64,000 nucleotides of DNA from Deltaproteobacteria bacterium (GCA_947490345.1 CANLGL010000002.1:1-64000); one strand, 5' to 3'; counted from the stretch's first letter, positions 1 to 9,362 are shown. The notes: generated by a model not told the origin, from the sequence alone. Program-made: numbers and translations.

Positions 1-78
1 CAGCTCGGCGCGGCCACCGACCAGATCACGGACGGCCAGCTCCAAGGTGTGGGCGTCGTCGTTCCAGCGGAGCACCAC
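1..78 (-). CDS. 5' end of an unidentified gene, cut by the window edge
   Basis: A minus-strand frame opens at a GTG at 78 (a second GTG follows directly) and stays open to base 1, giving 26 residues that begin VVLRWNDDAHTLELAVRDLV. AGGA lies about seven bases upstream of the first GTG, a plausible ribosome binding site. The residue mix is that of a real protein, but too little is visible to name a family. The next gene on this strand begins at 1684, so this one probably has its own promoter in the repeat-bearing gap to its right. Confidence 0.45.
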   Translation of the reverse strand, partial: MVLRWNDDAHTLELAVRDLVGGRAEL

Positions 79-300
79 GGGGTCTATCCTGGTCCGGGAA
101 ACCGACGCCCCGGGGTCTGGAGTGCAGGGGCTTGACCAGAACGCCTCTGGAAGGGGCGCCGTCAGTCGCGCGACCGGAAACCCCCGATCCGTCACCAGCA
201 CATCTCGTCAATCGGGCCGCGCGGGCGCCTCCCCCGGGGTGCGGCAGTCGCCAGCCGCCTCCGCGGGCACGCTGCGACCTTCATTTCAGATCGCCGCAGC

Positions 301-502
301 CATGCCCCCCAAATTGCGACACCCTCTGGGGCCATGCCCCCCAATTTGCGACATGGAAGCCCTTTCCAGCCGCTGGGCGCGCCTCCCAGCGACAATTCGC
401 GGCGTTGGTCCGTAGCGTGTCCGGAGGCAGCGGCCAACGGCAGGCCTTGCTGTCGCAATTTACCCCCCATGGCTGCCCAACTGTCGCAAATCGGGGGGCA
501 TG
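301..502. repeat. Cluster of four related 21-bp repeats in a 460-bp intergenic region
   Basis: The gap 79-538 has no convincing gene. It contains CATGCCCCCCAAATTGCGAC(A) at 301-321, a near-identical copy at 333-353, a copy in the opposite orientation at 482-502, and a hybrid at 451-471 that keeps the TGTCGCAATTT half but has C's where G's are expected. The copies differ by one or two bases. They could be operators for the genes on either side or a dispersed short repeat; a similar sequence recurs at 40698-40904. Confidence 0.6.
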
Positions 503-538
503 GCTCGACCCATCGAACCGTGACCGGCTCGGCGCTGG

Positions 539-1684
539 TCAGTAAATCGGCATCCCCGTGTCGATCTCCTTCGCCCAGCCAACGATGCCCCCTTCGAGGT
601 TCACCACGTCGAAGCCCGCGTCGGCCAGCACCTGGGCCGCCTGGGCTGAGCGCCCGCCCAGCTTGCAATGGACGAGGATCTCGCGATTGCGTGGGATCTC
701 CGCCAAACGAGCCGCGACCTCAGTGTGGGGAATCAGCATCTCGGCCCAGTCGAACTTGACGATGGCCGCCTCCGCCGCGCCGCGCACGTCCAGCACGAAG
801 GGCCGCCAGCCGCCGGCCCGCTTGTCCGCGACCTCGCGCACGTTCATGCGCCGGAAGGGCCCTGACGCGCCAGGATGTTCTTCGCGGGAGCCCGACCGCT
901 TGGGCACACCGCAGAACTGGTCGTAGTCGATGAGCTTGTCGATGACCGGTGCATTCGGGTCGCGTCGCAACTTCAGCTCGCGGAAGCTCATCGCCAACGC
1001 GTCGAAAAGCAACAGCCTTCCCGACAGCGTCGTGCCCATCCCGAGCAGGATCTTGAGCGTCTCGGTGGCCTGGATCGTGCCGATGATCCCCGGGAGTACC
1101 CCGAGCACGCCGCCCTCGGCGCAGGAGGGGACCAGGCCCGGGGGCGGGGGCTGAGCGTAGAGGTCGCGGTAGTTGGGTCCGCCCTGGTAGTTGAACACTG
1201 ACGCTTGCCCCTCGAACTTGAAGATCGAGCCGTACACGTTGGGTTTCCCCAGGATCACGCACGCGTCGTTCACCAGGTACCGGGTGGGGAAGTTGTCGGT
1301 CCCGTCCACGACCACATCGTACGAGGCGGCGATCCGCAGGGCATTGTCGGAGGTGAACGGCTCCTCGTACAACTCCACCTTCACCTCGGGATTCAGGTCG
1401 GCGATCCGATCCCGCGCCGAAAGCACCTTGGGCCGGCCGACGGCGGCGGTGCCGTGGATGATCTGGCGTTGTAGGTTCGAGGCATCAACCACGTCGAAGT
1501 CGACGATGCCGATGCGGCCAACACCAGCGGCCGCCAGGTACAGCAGCAGCGGCGAGCCGAGTCCGCCCGTCCCCACGCACAAGACCGAGCTGTTCTTGAG
1601 CCGCGTCTGCCCCAGGATGCCGACTTCCCCAAGGATGAGATGGCGGGAGTAGCGGGCGATCTCGTCGTTGGTCAGCGGGGTCAT
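539..1684 (-). CDS. moeZ: MoeZ/MoeB-type sulfur-carrier adenylyltransferase with C-terminal rhodanese domain
   Basis: This 381-aa protein should adenylate the C-terminal glycine of the adjacent CysO-like carrier and transfer sulfur to make its thiocarboxylate. Residues about 1-250 are a ThiF/E1 fold with the nucleotide loop GTGGLGSP near residue 38, DFDVVDASNLQRQ, and a cysteine in VPSCAEGG. Residues about 275-381 are a rhodanese domain with active loop CKLGGRS, whose Cys would carry the persulfide. The paired zinc CxxC motifs of E. coli MoeB are absent, as in MoeZ-type proteins. Its ATG overlaps the stop of the carrier gene (ATGA), so the two are translationally coupled and it is last in a four-gene operon. 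A role in molybdopterin or thiamine sulfur transfer cannot be excluded. Confidence 0.9.
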   Translation of the reverse strand: MTPLTNDEIARYSRHLILGEVGILGQTRLKNSSVLCVGTGGLGSPLLLYLAAAGVGRIGIVDFDVVDASNLQRQIIHGTAAVGRPKVLSARDRIADLNPEVKVELYEEPFTSDNALRIAASYDVVVDGTDNFPTRYLVNDACVILGKPNVYGSIFKFEGQASVFNYQGGPNYRDLYAQPPPPGLVPSCAEGGVLGVLPGIIGTIQATETLKILLGMGTTLSGRLLLFDALAMSFRELKLRRDPNAPVIDKLIDYDQFCGVPKRSGSREEHPGASGPFRRMNVREVADKRAGGWRPFVLDVRGAAEAAIVKFDWAEMLIPHTEVAARLAEIPRNREILVHCKLGGRSAQAAQVLADAGFDVVNLEGGIVGWAKEIDTGMPIY

Positions 1685-1959
1685 GTCAGACCGCCCGCGA
1701 TGGAGGGCACGATGATCAGTGTGTCCCCTGCTGCCAGCGGTGTCGCATCGCGACCGAGAAACCGGATGTCCTCGTCGTTTTTGTAGACGTTGACGAAGCT
1801 GCGGAGCTGCCCGTCGTCGCTGTAGAGGTGTTTGCGAAGGCTGGGATAGGCGACCGCGAGGGCGCTGAGGGCCTCCCCTGCCGTCACGGCCTCGACGTCC
1901 ACGCGGGCCTGATTGTCGGTGAAGCTACGCAGAGCAGAGGGAATCTGGATCACGGGCAT
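1681..1959 (-). CDS. cysO: CysO/MoaD/ThiS-like ubiquitin-fold sulfur carrier
   Basis: A 92-aa beta-grasp protein of the MoaD/ThiS class. The C-terminus is SIAGGLT: the diglycine that must be thiocarboxylated is masked by Leu-Thr. In known CysO systems the JAMM protease releases cysteine from the CysO-cysteine adduct; here the neighbouring JAMM protease (1950-2378) may also trim this tail first, which is an inference. Its start overlaps the protease stop by 10 bp and its stop overlaps the moeZ start. The set cysM-like, protease, carrier, moeZ matches the carrier-dependent cysteine pathway described in Mycobacterium tuberculosis. Confidence 0.88.
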   Translation of the reverse strand: MPVIQIPSALRSFTDNQARVDVEAVTAGEALSALAVAYPSLRKHLYSDDGQLRSFVNVYKNDEDIRFLGRDATPLAAGDTLIIVPSIAGGLT

Positions 1960-2378
1960 GGGGCTTCCAAGACAAGGGGTTCTTCATCCATGGCTGAGCG
2001 GTCCTCGCGCAGCCTCCAGGATTGCGTGGTGGCGACGCGCGCTGATACAACTGATACAATCACGTAACTTCTGTTGGGAAGGGCGTGATCCCGGTCGTAG
2101 TCGCTGTAGGTGGACGGGTGATCAGGGTGGGAGTGGTAGTAGCCGAGGATGTCCAGGCCTGCCGCCTCCAACGAGGACTCCCCGCGCATGACCGCCAATC
2201 CGCTCACCTGGTAGCGATTGGCGGGGCTGTCGGCTCGCTCATTGTGGAGGGCCATCACCCGACTGACGCGGCCCTCGGCGGCGGAGCCGGCGAGAATCCC
2301 CACGACCTCGTGTGGATACCCCGCCTCGGCGTGCCGACATATTTCCGCGTTGGCTGATGTGTCAATCCTCAGGCCCAC
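1950..2378 (-). CDS. mec: JAMM/MPN-family metalloprotease, Mec+-like
   Basis: A 142-aa zinc protease with the full JAMM signature: a Glu in PHEVVGILAG (near residue 24) and HSHPDHPSTYSDYD, which fits H-x-H-x7-S-x2-D. In the CysO pathway this enzyme hydrolyses the CysO-Cys adduct and releases free cysteine. Translation starts at a GTG (2378) that overlaps the stop of the cysM-like gene. The downstream carrier has residues after its Gly-Gly, so a second activity as a carrier-processing protease is possible. Confidence 0.88.
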   Translation of the reverse strand: MGLRIDTSANAEICRHAEAGYPHEVVGILAGSAAEGRVSRVMALHNERADSPANRYQVSGLAVMRGESSLEAAGLDILGYYHSHPDHPSTYSDYDRDHALPNRSYVIVSVVSARVATTQSWRLREDRSAMDEEPLVLEAPCP

Positions 2379-3256
2379 AGGTGCTCCTCCGACAGGTAGC
2401 GCTCGCCAGAGTCGGGAAGAACGGTGACCACGACGCCGGTGCTAAGCCCCTTGGCGACTTCCAGCGCGGCCCAGACCGCCGCACCGCCGCTGGGGCCCGT
2501 CAACAGGCCCTCCTCCCGCGCCAGCCGCTGCATCATCGTGATGCTGGCTTCAGTCGGTGCGGGCACGTTGTCGTCGGCTACCGACGCATCCCAGATACCC
2601 GGGACAATCGCTGACTCCAGGTGCTTGAGCCCCTCGAGCCCGTGGAACGGACCCTCAGGCTGCACACTGATACATTTCATCGAAGTATCAAAGGCCCTGA
2701 GGCCACGGCTGGTGCCGACGAAGGTGCCGGTGGTGCCGAGCCCCGCCACCCAATGAGTGATACTTCCGGATGTATCGGCCCAGATTTCGGCGGCGGTGCC
2801 GCGCACGTGGGCCTTCCAGTTCTCGGGGTTGCTGTACTGGTCCAGGTACAGGTACTGCGGGTCGGCCGCGAGTGCCTGCGCCGCACGAATCGCCCCGTCG
2901 GAGCCCTCAAGGGGGTCGGTCTCGACGATGTGGACCCCCAACGCCCGGAGCAGCTTCTTCCGCTCGACATTGGCGTTCTTCGGCAGGCACAAGGTGAGGC
3001 GATGGCCCCGGGCCGCCGCGATCATGCCGTACGCAATGCCCGTGTTCCCGGAGGACGAGTCGAGGAGCGTCCGCGCCCCGATGCGTCCAGCTCGCTCGGC
3101 CTCGCTGATGATGCCCCAAGCGGCGCGGTCCTTGACGGAGCCACTCGGGTTGAAGGACTCCAGCTTGGCCCAGACCTCCACGGCGTCCGGCACCACGCCG
3201 TGCACCACGCGGCACAAGCGCACCATGGGAGTCTTCCCGATCCGATCAACCAACAA
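2369..3256 (-). CDS. cysM: CysM-type cysteine synthase (PLP-dependent)
   Basis: A 295-aa fold-type II PLP enzyme of the O-acetylserine/O-phosphoserine sulfhydrylase family. The PLP lysine is in NPSGSVKDR (about residue 43), the phosphate-binding loop is GLGTTGT, and SSGNTG is the substrate loop. Operon partners indicate that the sulfur donor is the thiocarboxylated carrier, not sulfide. The start is a TTG at 3256: an in-frame TAG lies nine bases upstream and AGGA sits at ribosome-binding distance, so no longer form is possible. First gene of the operon. Confidence 0.92.
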   Translation of the reverse strand: MLVDRIGKTPMVRLCRVVHGVVPDAVEVWAKLESFNPSGSVKDRAAWGIISEAERAGRIGARTLLDSSSGNTGIAYGMIAAARGHRLTLCLPKNANVERKKLLRALGVHIVETDPLEGSDGAIRAAQALAADPQYLYLDQYSNPENWKAHVRGTAAEIWADTSGSITHWVAGLGTTGTFVGTSRGLRAFDTSMKCISVQPEGPFHGLEGLKHLESAIVPGIWDASVADDNVPAPTEASITMMQRLAREEGLLTGPSGGAAVWAALEVAKGLSTGVVVTVLPDSGERYLSEEHLWA

Positions 3257-3355
3257 CCGCTCGTCCTACGCAGACGCGGACAGTAGGGCCGGGCCGCGCA
3301 TCCGGCAATGGCCATCGCAGGCCGGATGCGCGCCTCGTGGTCGATCTCACCAACC

Positions 3356-4189
3356 CTAGAGGCTGTCTTCGTAGTCCCGAATCGCGTTCTTGATGTCGAT
3401 CGCGCCGGAGGGGTTGTACTGCCCGGGGTGGTCGACGCCCGACCAGATGACGGTCATGTCGGGCGCGAGCAGCGTGCCGGCCGGGATGCCGCCGTCAGGA
3501 ATCAGCCACATCGTGACGTCGTCGGTGGTGTTGTCCGCGGGGCCGACCACGGGGATTCCGGCGAGGTCGTAGTTCTTTGTCCACTTCTTGAGCACTGAGG
3601 TTGCGGGCTCCTCGCCAGCATTGTCCTGAGTCATGAACTCGAACATGGTGAAGTTGGGGACCCGCTTGCGCACGGTCTCCTGCTCCTCCGCCAGGGTCGC
3701 GGCGAGGGCCTGGCACGGGGGGCACCACTCTGCGGACATGGTGATCAGCACGTAGTTGCCGCAGAAGCCGTAGAGCGTGGTTTCCTGGCCGTACATGTCG
3801 GTGCCGCCGATGGCGAGGTTCGCCACGATGTCGCCTTCCTGGTAGGCGTCCTCACCGTAGGAGCCCGTGCCGGTCGGACCGGCGTTGTCCTCGTCGGGGA
3901 TGACCGGGCAGTTTCCAACGATGTAGTCGCCCTCTTCGAAGCTGTGGGACCACTCGAAGTTGGGGTTGGTACCCGCCTCGACCTCGATGCCGTCGTCGAA
4001 GCCGTCCCCGTCGGAGTCGGCCTCGTCGTACGCGGTGCCCAAGTCGCCTTCGTCCCCATTGGAGAGGCCGTCGCCGTCCTCGTCGCCCGCCGGGTCGATG
4101 GACGCATCGTCGTCGTCCGGGGTCATGCCCGCGTTGGTGGGGGCAAGGCAGCCGATGAGGAGAACGGGAAGAAAGGCGAGCAGGCGCAT
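3356..4189 (-). CDS. Thioredoxin-fold lipoprotein with calcium-binding (TSP3-type) repeats
   Basis: A 277-aa secreted lipoprotein. The signal MRLLAFLPVLLIGC ends in a lipobox (LIGC). Residues about 23-70 hold Asp-rich thrombospondin type 3 motifs (DEDGDGLSNGDE, DSDGDGFDDG) that bind calcium in this family. The C-terminal half is thioredoxin-like with active site WCPPC (AEWCPPCQAL), as in periplasmic thiol oxidoreductases. The ATG at 4189 was chosen over longer in-frame starts because GGAG lies six bases upstream and it gives a clean lipoprotein signal. Divergent from the DUF4139 gene; the exact substrate is unknown. Confidence 0.8.
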   Translation of the reverse strand: MRLLAFLPVLLIGCLAPTNAGMTPDDDDASIDPAGDEDGDGLSNGDEGDLGTAYDEADSDGDGFDDGIEVEAGTNPNFEWSHSFEEGDYIVGNCPVIPDEDNAGPTGTGSYGEDAYQEGDIVANLAIGGTDMYGQETTLYGFCGNYVLITMSAEWCPPCQALAATLAEEQETVRKRVPNFTMFEFMTQDNAGEEPATSVLKKWTKNYDLAGIPVVGPADNTTDDVTMWLIPDGGIPAGTLLAPDMTVIWSGVDHPGQYNPSGAIDIKNAIRDYEDSL

Positions 4190-4283
4190 GAGGGCTCCGG
4201 TGGGGGTTGCGGCCAACGATAGCACCCTTCGCCGCTCGCCGACTGTAAACCGCGTGCAAATGCACGCCGACTGGTGACGATCG

Positions 4284-5963
4284 ATGACGAACTCCCGGGG
4301 CAACGCGCGGTCATGCGGACTTCCCTTCGGAGTCCCCGTGTTGATCCTCGCTTCCTTTGCCTTCGCCACCGACTACGCCGCCGAAGCCAAAGCCCGCATG
4401 CGGCTGAGCTTCGACCTGGACTCCGTGGAGGAGGCGCTCGCCGCGCCGCCCTCGCCCTCGGCGGTGGCGCCCAAGACGGTCGCGCGCCCCCCGACCCTGC
4501 CGCTGGAGCCGAACTCGACGCTCCGGGAAGTGGTCGTCCTCCGGGATCGGGCCATCGTAACGCGATCGCGCATGGTGGAGCTGTCGACGGGCAGCCAGCG
4601 TGTCCGCTTCGAGGGCCTCCCGTTGGGCATCGACACCGCCACCCTCGCGTCGGAGCTTCGCGTGGGCAAGGCCCGCGTGGTCGGCGTGGAGCTGGTCTCC
4701 GGCACCGGCGACGTCGAGGAGACCGAGCGCATCACCATCGTGCGCACCGATGCCGCCGAGCTGACCGGCCGCCTGGGCGGGGTCCGTGATCGCATCGAGG
4801 CGCTCCTGATGCAGCGCGCCTACCTCGACCGTGCGCTGCTCAGCGCGTCCAGCGAGGCCCGCCCCGCGCCGACCCTTGACGTGGTCAAGACCACCTACTC
4901 CTGGCTGGGCGACACCGAGCGTGACCTCGCTTCGAAGCTCCGCGAGCAGGAGACCCTCGCCCAGGAGCTGGGCGAGAAGCTGGAGCCGCTCCTGGTGAAG
5001 CTCCAGGACCCGCGGGCCACCGGGCTCACCGTCCGGGTGGACCTCGATGTCCAGGCCGCCGGTCCGGTCACCTTGGCGCTGCGCTACGGCGTGCACGGCG
5101 CGTCCTGGACCCCGGCGTACAGCGCGCGCATGGACGAGGACAGCCGCGTGGTGCGGCTGGAAACGCACGCGTTGGTCCGGCAGTACACCGGCGAAGCGTG
5201 GACCGACGCCGAGCTCCAGCTCAGCACGGCGTCGCCGGTCGTGGGCGGGGCGGCGCCCACGGTCAACGCCTGGGTCCTGGACGAACACGGCTCCGGCGTC
5301 GGTGGCCTCGTGGTGGCCAACGGGCAGAGCGGCGGAGCCGGCGCCCGGGTTTTTCCGGTCGAGGGACGCCGGAGCATCGCCGGGGACGGGTCGGAGGTGC
5401 GCATTCCGCTGACCGCGCAGGAGGCGCCGGCCAGCTTCTCGTTGGCGACGGTGCCGCGCGTGACCCCGGAGGTCTTCCGCAGCGCCCAGGTGGCGTGGTC
5501 CGGCGATGCGCCGCTCCTGCCGGGAGCCGTCGCGAGTTTTGTGGGCGGGGACTACGTCGGGAGCGCGCTCATCGGGGCGGTGGCGCCCGGCGAGCCGCTG
5601 ATGCTGGGTTTTGGCGTGGAGGACCGCGTGCAGGTGAGCCGGCAGCTCCTGTCGCGACGTGTGGAGCACCTTGTCGGTGGGCGGGTGCGGACGACGGTGC
5701 GCTTCCGGACCACCGTGCACAACTTCGGACGCACCGCGCAGACCGTTTCTCTGACCGACCAGGTTCCGGTGTCCCAGGTCGACAAGATTACCGTCAACCT
5801 GATCGAGAGCTCGCTGCCGTCGGCGCCAAGGCCGGATGGCGCGCCGGGCGTCCTCTGTTGGGATCTGCCGCTGGCGGCGGGCGCCGAGCAGGCCATCGAA
5901 CTCAGCTTCTCGGTGACCGCCCCGCGGGAGCTCCAGGCTCAAATGCTCGACATGTTGCTGTAG
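4284..5963 (+). CDS. Exported DUF4139 / DUF4140-type protein
   Basis: A 559-aa protein with an N-terminal signal (hydrophobic VPVLILASFAFA). Residues about 75-230 resemble the DUF4140 N-terminal region with helical linkers; the rest resembles DUF4139, with the typical YGVHGASWTPAYSAR and YTGEAWTDAELQLST segments. The family is sometimes named mucoidy-inhibitor-like; no reaction is established. The ATG at 4284 gives a normal signal peptide but lacks a Shine-Dalgarno; a GTG at 4338 has GGAG five bases upstream and is the main alternative start. Confidence 0.7.
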   Translation: MTNSRGNARSCGLPFGVPVLILASFAFATDYAAEAKARMRLSFDLDSVEEALAAPPSPSAVAPKTVARPPTLPLEPNSTLREVVVLRDRAIVTRSRMVELSTGSQRVRFEGLPLGIDTATLASELRVGKARVVGVELVSGTGDVEETERITIVRTDAAELTGRLGGVRDRIEALLMQRAYLDRALLSASSEARPAPTLDVVKTTYSWLGDTERDLASKLREQETLAQELGEKLEPLLVKLQDPRATGLTVRVDLDVQAAGPVTLALRYGVHGASWTPAYSARMDEDSRVVRLETHALVRQYTGEAWTDAELQLSTASPVVGGAAPTVNAWVLDEHGSGVGGLVVANGQSGGAGARVFPVEGRRSIAGDGSEVRIPLTAQEAPASFSLATVPRVTPEVFRSAQVAWSGDAPLLPGAVASFVGGDYVGSALIGAVAPGEPLMLGFGVEDRVQVSRQLLSRRVEHLVGGRVRTTVRFRTTVHNFGRTAQTVSLTDQVPVSQVDKITVNLIESSLPSAPRPDGAPGVLCWDLPLAAGAEQAIELSFSVTAPRELQAQMLDMLL

Positions 5964-5993
5964 CGCGGGGAGCGTCGGATACACTCCCGCATC

Positions 5994-7139
5994 GTGGCCG
6001 ACCCGACGCTTCCCCCCCCGCCGAAGCTGCTCGTCGTGGGCGGGGAGGGCCTGTGTCGGCTGTTCGCGGCGCTGCGCCCCGGCTCGGTAGGCGCGGCGGA
6101 TGCGTTGGCTTTCGCGGAGGCTTTCAGCGGCGGCGGGTTCACCGCCGCCGTGGTGGCAATCCAGACGCCCTGGGTCGATGGGAGCGCACTTTTGGGCACC
6201 TTGCGGCGCCGCTTTCCCGAGCTCCCGCTCTATGTGCTCGGGGATGTGGCGGTTCCGGGCGTGTTGCGCGCGGTGCTCGACGCTCGGGTAGCCGACGTGT
6301 TCGCCGACACCCTGGAGGGCTGTGCGGCCCTCATCGAGCGCCTTCCCGCCGGAGCCCTGCCGCTGGGGGAGGACGCGGTGCTCCGGGAGCGGGTGCGGGT
6401 CCTCGAAGCCGAGATCGAGTCGCTGGGCCGCGCCGGCTCGGATTCCTCGCGCGCATGGGCCGAGGTCGCGCACGACCTGCGCGAGCCCCTGCGCACCAGC
6501 CGGCTGTTGCTCGAGCGGGTCGATGCCTGCCTAGCGCAGGCGGATGGAGACGGCGCCGCGGCGCTGATCGCGCGGCTCTACGATGCGACGGCGCGACTCG
6601 AAGAGCAGGTCGACAGTGCGCTGGCAGCGGTGGCCGGGCGCGCGGAGCTGCCCGGGGTCTCCAGCGCGGATCGGGTGCTGGACGAGGTCTTGGAGCAGCT
6701 CCAGGCGCTGGTGGAAGAGTCGGGGGCCACCATCGAGCGCAGCCCCCTCCCCGAAGTGAGCATCCATCCGCACCAGCTGCGGCAGGTCTTCCAGAACCTC
6801 ATCGCCAACGCGCTCCGGTACGGGGGTGATCCGCCGCGTGTCCAGGTGTCGGCGACGCTCGACGACCGGGCGTGGGTGCTGGCCGTTCGGGATCACGGGC
6901 CGGGAATCCCGGTTCAGGAGCGCGAAGCCATCTTTCGTGCCCTCACGCGGCTGGGCGGTGCTGACGCGCCGGCGGGGCACGGCCTGGGCCTGGCCATCTG
7001 CCGAAAGGTCGTCGAGCGGGTCGGTGGCAGCATCCGCGTCGAGGACGCCGATGGTGGCGGGAGTGTGTTCCTGGCGCGGCTGCCAGCGTCGGCGGCGGAC
7101 GAGCCCACCGAGCGCGTTACAATTCTTTCTAAGGCTTGA
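5994..7139 (+). CDS. Sensor histidine kinase with degenerate receiver-like N-terminus
   Basis: A 381-aa soluble kinase starting at GTG 5994. Residues about 1-115 resemble a receiver fold but lack an obvious phospho-Asp pocket. A short coiled segment follows, then the phosphoacceptor H box (EVAHDLREPLRTS, about residue 162) and the HATPase_c domain with N box (NLIANALRYG), G1 (DHGPGIP) and G2 (GHGLGLAI). It lies 48 bp upstream of the REC-PAS-GGDEF-EAL gene on the same strand, so the two may form a phosphorelay controlling c-di-GMP. Confidence 0.85.
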   Translation: MADPTLPPPPKLLVVGGEGLCRLFAALRPGSVGAADALAFAEAFSGGGFTAAVVAIQTPWVDGSALLGTLRRRFPELPLYVLGDVAVPGVLRAVLDARVADVFADTLEGCAALIERLPAGALPLGEDAVLRERVRVLEAEIESLGRAGSDSSRAWAEVAHDLREPLRTSRLLLERVDACLAQADGDGAAALIARLYDATARLEEQVDSALAAVAGRAELPGVSSADRVLDEVLEQLQALVEESGATIERSPLPEVSIHPHQLRQVFQNLIANALRYGGDPPRVQVSATLDDRAWVLAVRDHGPGIPVQEREAIFRALTRLGGADAPAGHGLGLAICRKVVERVGGSIRVEDADGGGSVFLARLPASAADEPTERVTILSKA

Positions 7140-7187
7140 CATGTAAAGAGTAGTGGCCGAAGATGACAGGCACTTCCTGGGTTGGTC

Positions 7188-9359
7188 GTGACTGCTCTCC
7201 CCGTTGCCATCCGCCCCCGGCTGCTGTTGCTCGAAGACTCCTTGACGGAGGCCGAGCAGCTCCAGGCGTGGTTGGGGTCGTCGTTCGACATCACGCATGT
7301 GACCTCCGTCGCAGCGGCGGTGGCGCTCTTGAAAGCGCCGGGCATCGATGTGGCGCTCATCGACCTCTGCGTGGACGACAGCCGCGAGTTGGCGACATTT
7401 TTGAGCTGTCACGCGGCCGCGCCCCACATCCCGTTCGTCGTGCAAAGCAACATCGACGGGGATGAGATCGCCCTTTCGGCGGTCTCGGCGGGCGCCCAGG
7501 ACTACCTCGTCAAGCGCAGCTTCACCCCCGAGCTCGTGCGGCGGGCGCTCCGCTATGCCATCGAGCGCGCCCGCACCGAAGGGGAGCTCCGGGAGACCCG
7601 TGAGCGGTACCGGCTGGCGCTCGCAGGTGCCAATGACGGCGTCTGGGATTGGGACATCTTCCGGGGGCGTTTCGTGGTGTCGGAGCGGTGGCACACGATG
7701 CTCGGGTACACGCTCTCCGAGGTCGGCAACGAGGTCGAGGGGTGGCTGGCGCTTTTGCACCCCGGGGATCGGGACGAGGTGTGGGAGACCTTGCAGGCCC
7801 ACCTGGGCGGCGGCAGTCCCCACTTCGAAGCCGAACACAGGATCCTTCACGCTGACGGCGGTTGGCGCTGGGTGCGGACGCGGGGCCTCGCGGTCCGGAG
7901 CGCCGATGGCCTTGCCACGCGCATCGCGGGCTCGCAGGGCGACATCACCGAGAGGCGGAGCGTCGAGGCGCGGTTGGTGCGGGAGGCGACCACCGACGGA
8001 CTGACCGGGCTGGCAAACCGGTCGAGCTTCGTCGAACGCCTGCGTGGGGCGATGGCCCGATCGGCCGAGCCGGGGGACCGAGGGTGCGCTGTGCTGTTTC
8101 TGGACCTCGACCGCTTCAAGGTCGTCAACGACGGACTCGGCCACCAGGTCGGCGACCGGCTTCTCGTCGCGGTGGCCCAGCGGCTGCGGATGAGTGTCCG
8201 CCCCTCCGACATCGTCGCGCGCTTCGGGGGCGACGAATTCGCCCTGCTCCTCGAGCGCATGGACTCGCGCGCCCAGGTCGAGGAACTCGCGGCGCGGATC
8301 CATCGCTCGCTCTCGCGTCCGTTCACGCTCGGCTCCAACCAACTCCACGCGTCGGCGAGCGTGGGCATCGTGTTCCACGCCGGTGAAGCCGTCACCTCCG
8401 ACGAGGTGCTGCGAAACGCGGACATCGCGATGTACCGGTCCAAGCGCCTCGGGCGCGGTTGCACCGAGGTGTTCAACGAGGCTGACCATGCCCAGGTAGC
8501 GGAGCGGTTGGACCTCGAAAACGGGTTGCGCCGGGCGATCCGCGACGGCGAGCTGCTCGTGCACTACCAGCCCATCGTGCGTCTTCCCGAGGGCTCGCTG
8601 GTCGGCTTCGAGTCGCTGGTACGCTGGCGCACGCCGGGCGGCCGCGTGCTGCCGCCGGCCGAGTTCATCCCGGTGGCCGAGGAGACGGGGCTCATCAACG
8701 AGCTCGGCTCTTGGGTGCTCCGCACCGCGTGTCACCGGATGGCCGAGCTCGCCCGCTCCCAACCGGAGACGGCCGAACTGACGGTCAGCGTGAACGTGTC
8801 GCCGCGCCAGTTCGCCCAGGACGGCTTCCTCGAGGAGGTCGAGCGCGTGCTGGCGGCGACGGGGCTGGCCCCGAGGCGACTCGGCCTGGAGATCACCGAG
8901 ACGGTGCTGATGGAGAGCCCCGCCGCCGCAGCGCAGACCCTCCACCGGCTCCGTGCGCTCGGGGTGCGCGTGCTGCTCGACGACTTCGGCGTCGGCTACT
9001 CGTCACTCAGCTATCTGCGCCGCTTCCCGATCGATTGCCTCAAGATCGACCGCACCTTCACCCAGTCGGTGCCCGGTCACGTCGAGGACGAGGCGATCAT
9101 CCAGGCGATTCTCACCCTCGCGGAAGCGTTGGGGCTCGAGGTGGTGGCCGAGGGGGTGGAAAGCGAAGAACAGCGCCAGCATCTTTCTGGTCTGCACTGC
9201 GGCTACGCCCAGGGCTTCTACTTCTCCCACCCGTTGGAAGCGCTCGAGGTGGACGCGGTCATGGCCACGGCAACGCTCCGCCCGTTCGGCTCGCGCCCGC
9301 GACCTGGGGCGCCGATCCCTGCGCCGCGCCGCCTCGCGGAGGTCCGGCACCGCGGCTAG
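7188..9359 (+). CDS. Response regulator with REC-PAS-GGDEF-EAL architecture (c-di-GMP turnover)
   Basis: A protein of about 723 aa. Residues about 10-125 are a receiver (LLLLEDS acidic pocket, VALIDLCVDD with the likely phospho-Asp, LVKRS with the conserved Lys). A PAS domain occupies about 135-265. The GGDEF domain has an intact RFGGDEFALL motif. The C-terminal EAL domain has ESL in place of EAL, which keeps the catalytic Glu, plus DDFGVGYSS and the EGVE motif, so both cyclase and phosphodiesterase activity look possible. GTG 7188 is preferred; a TTG two codons earlier is possible. The preceding kinase is the likely partner. Confidence 0.88.
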   Translation: MTALPVAIRPRLLLLEDSLTEAEQLQAWLGSSFDITHVTSVAAAVALLKAPGIDVALIDLCVDDSRELATFLSCHAAAPHIPFVVQSNIDGDEIALSAVSAGAQDYLVKRSFTPELVRRALRYAIERARTEGELRETRERYRLALAGANDGVWDWDIFRGRFVVSERWHTMLGYTLSEVGNEVEGWLALLHPGDRDEVWETLQAHLGGGSPHFEAEHRILHADGGWRWVRTRGLAVRSADGLATRIAGSQGDITERRSVEARLVREATTDGLTGLANRSSFVERLRGAMARSAEPGDRGCAVLFLDLDRFKVVNDGLGHQVGDRLLVAVAQRLRMSVRPSDIVARFGGDEFALLLERMDSRAQVEELAARIHRSLSRPFTLGSNQLHASASVGIVFHAGEAVTSDEVLRNADIAMYRSKRLGRGCTEVFNEADHAQVAERLDLENGLRRAIRDGELLVHYQPIVRLPEGSLVGFESLVRWRTPGGRVLPPAEFIPVAEETGLINELGSWVLRTACHRMAELARSQPETAELTVSVNVSPRQFAQDGFLEEVERVLAATGLAPRRLGLEITETVLMESPAAAAQTLHRLRALGVRVLLDDFGVGYSSLSYLRRFPIDCLKIDRTFTQSVPGHVEDEAIIQAILTLAEALGLEVVAEGVESEEQRQHLSGLHCGYAQGFYFSHPLEALEVDAVMATATLRPFGSRPRPGAPIPAPRRLAEVRHRG

Positions 9360-9362
9360 GCG

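Noticed and set aside
4311-6473. A 700-codon open frame antisense to the DUF4139 and kinase genes
   Set aside because: Arg/His/Gly-rich composition typical of an antisense shadow in very GC-rich DNA; the plus strand encodes clear domains.
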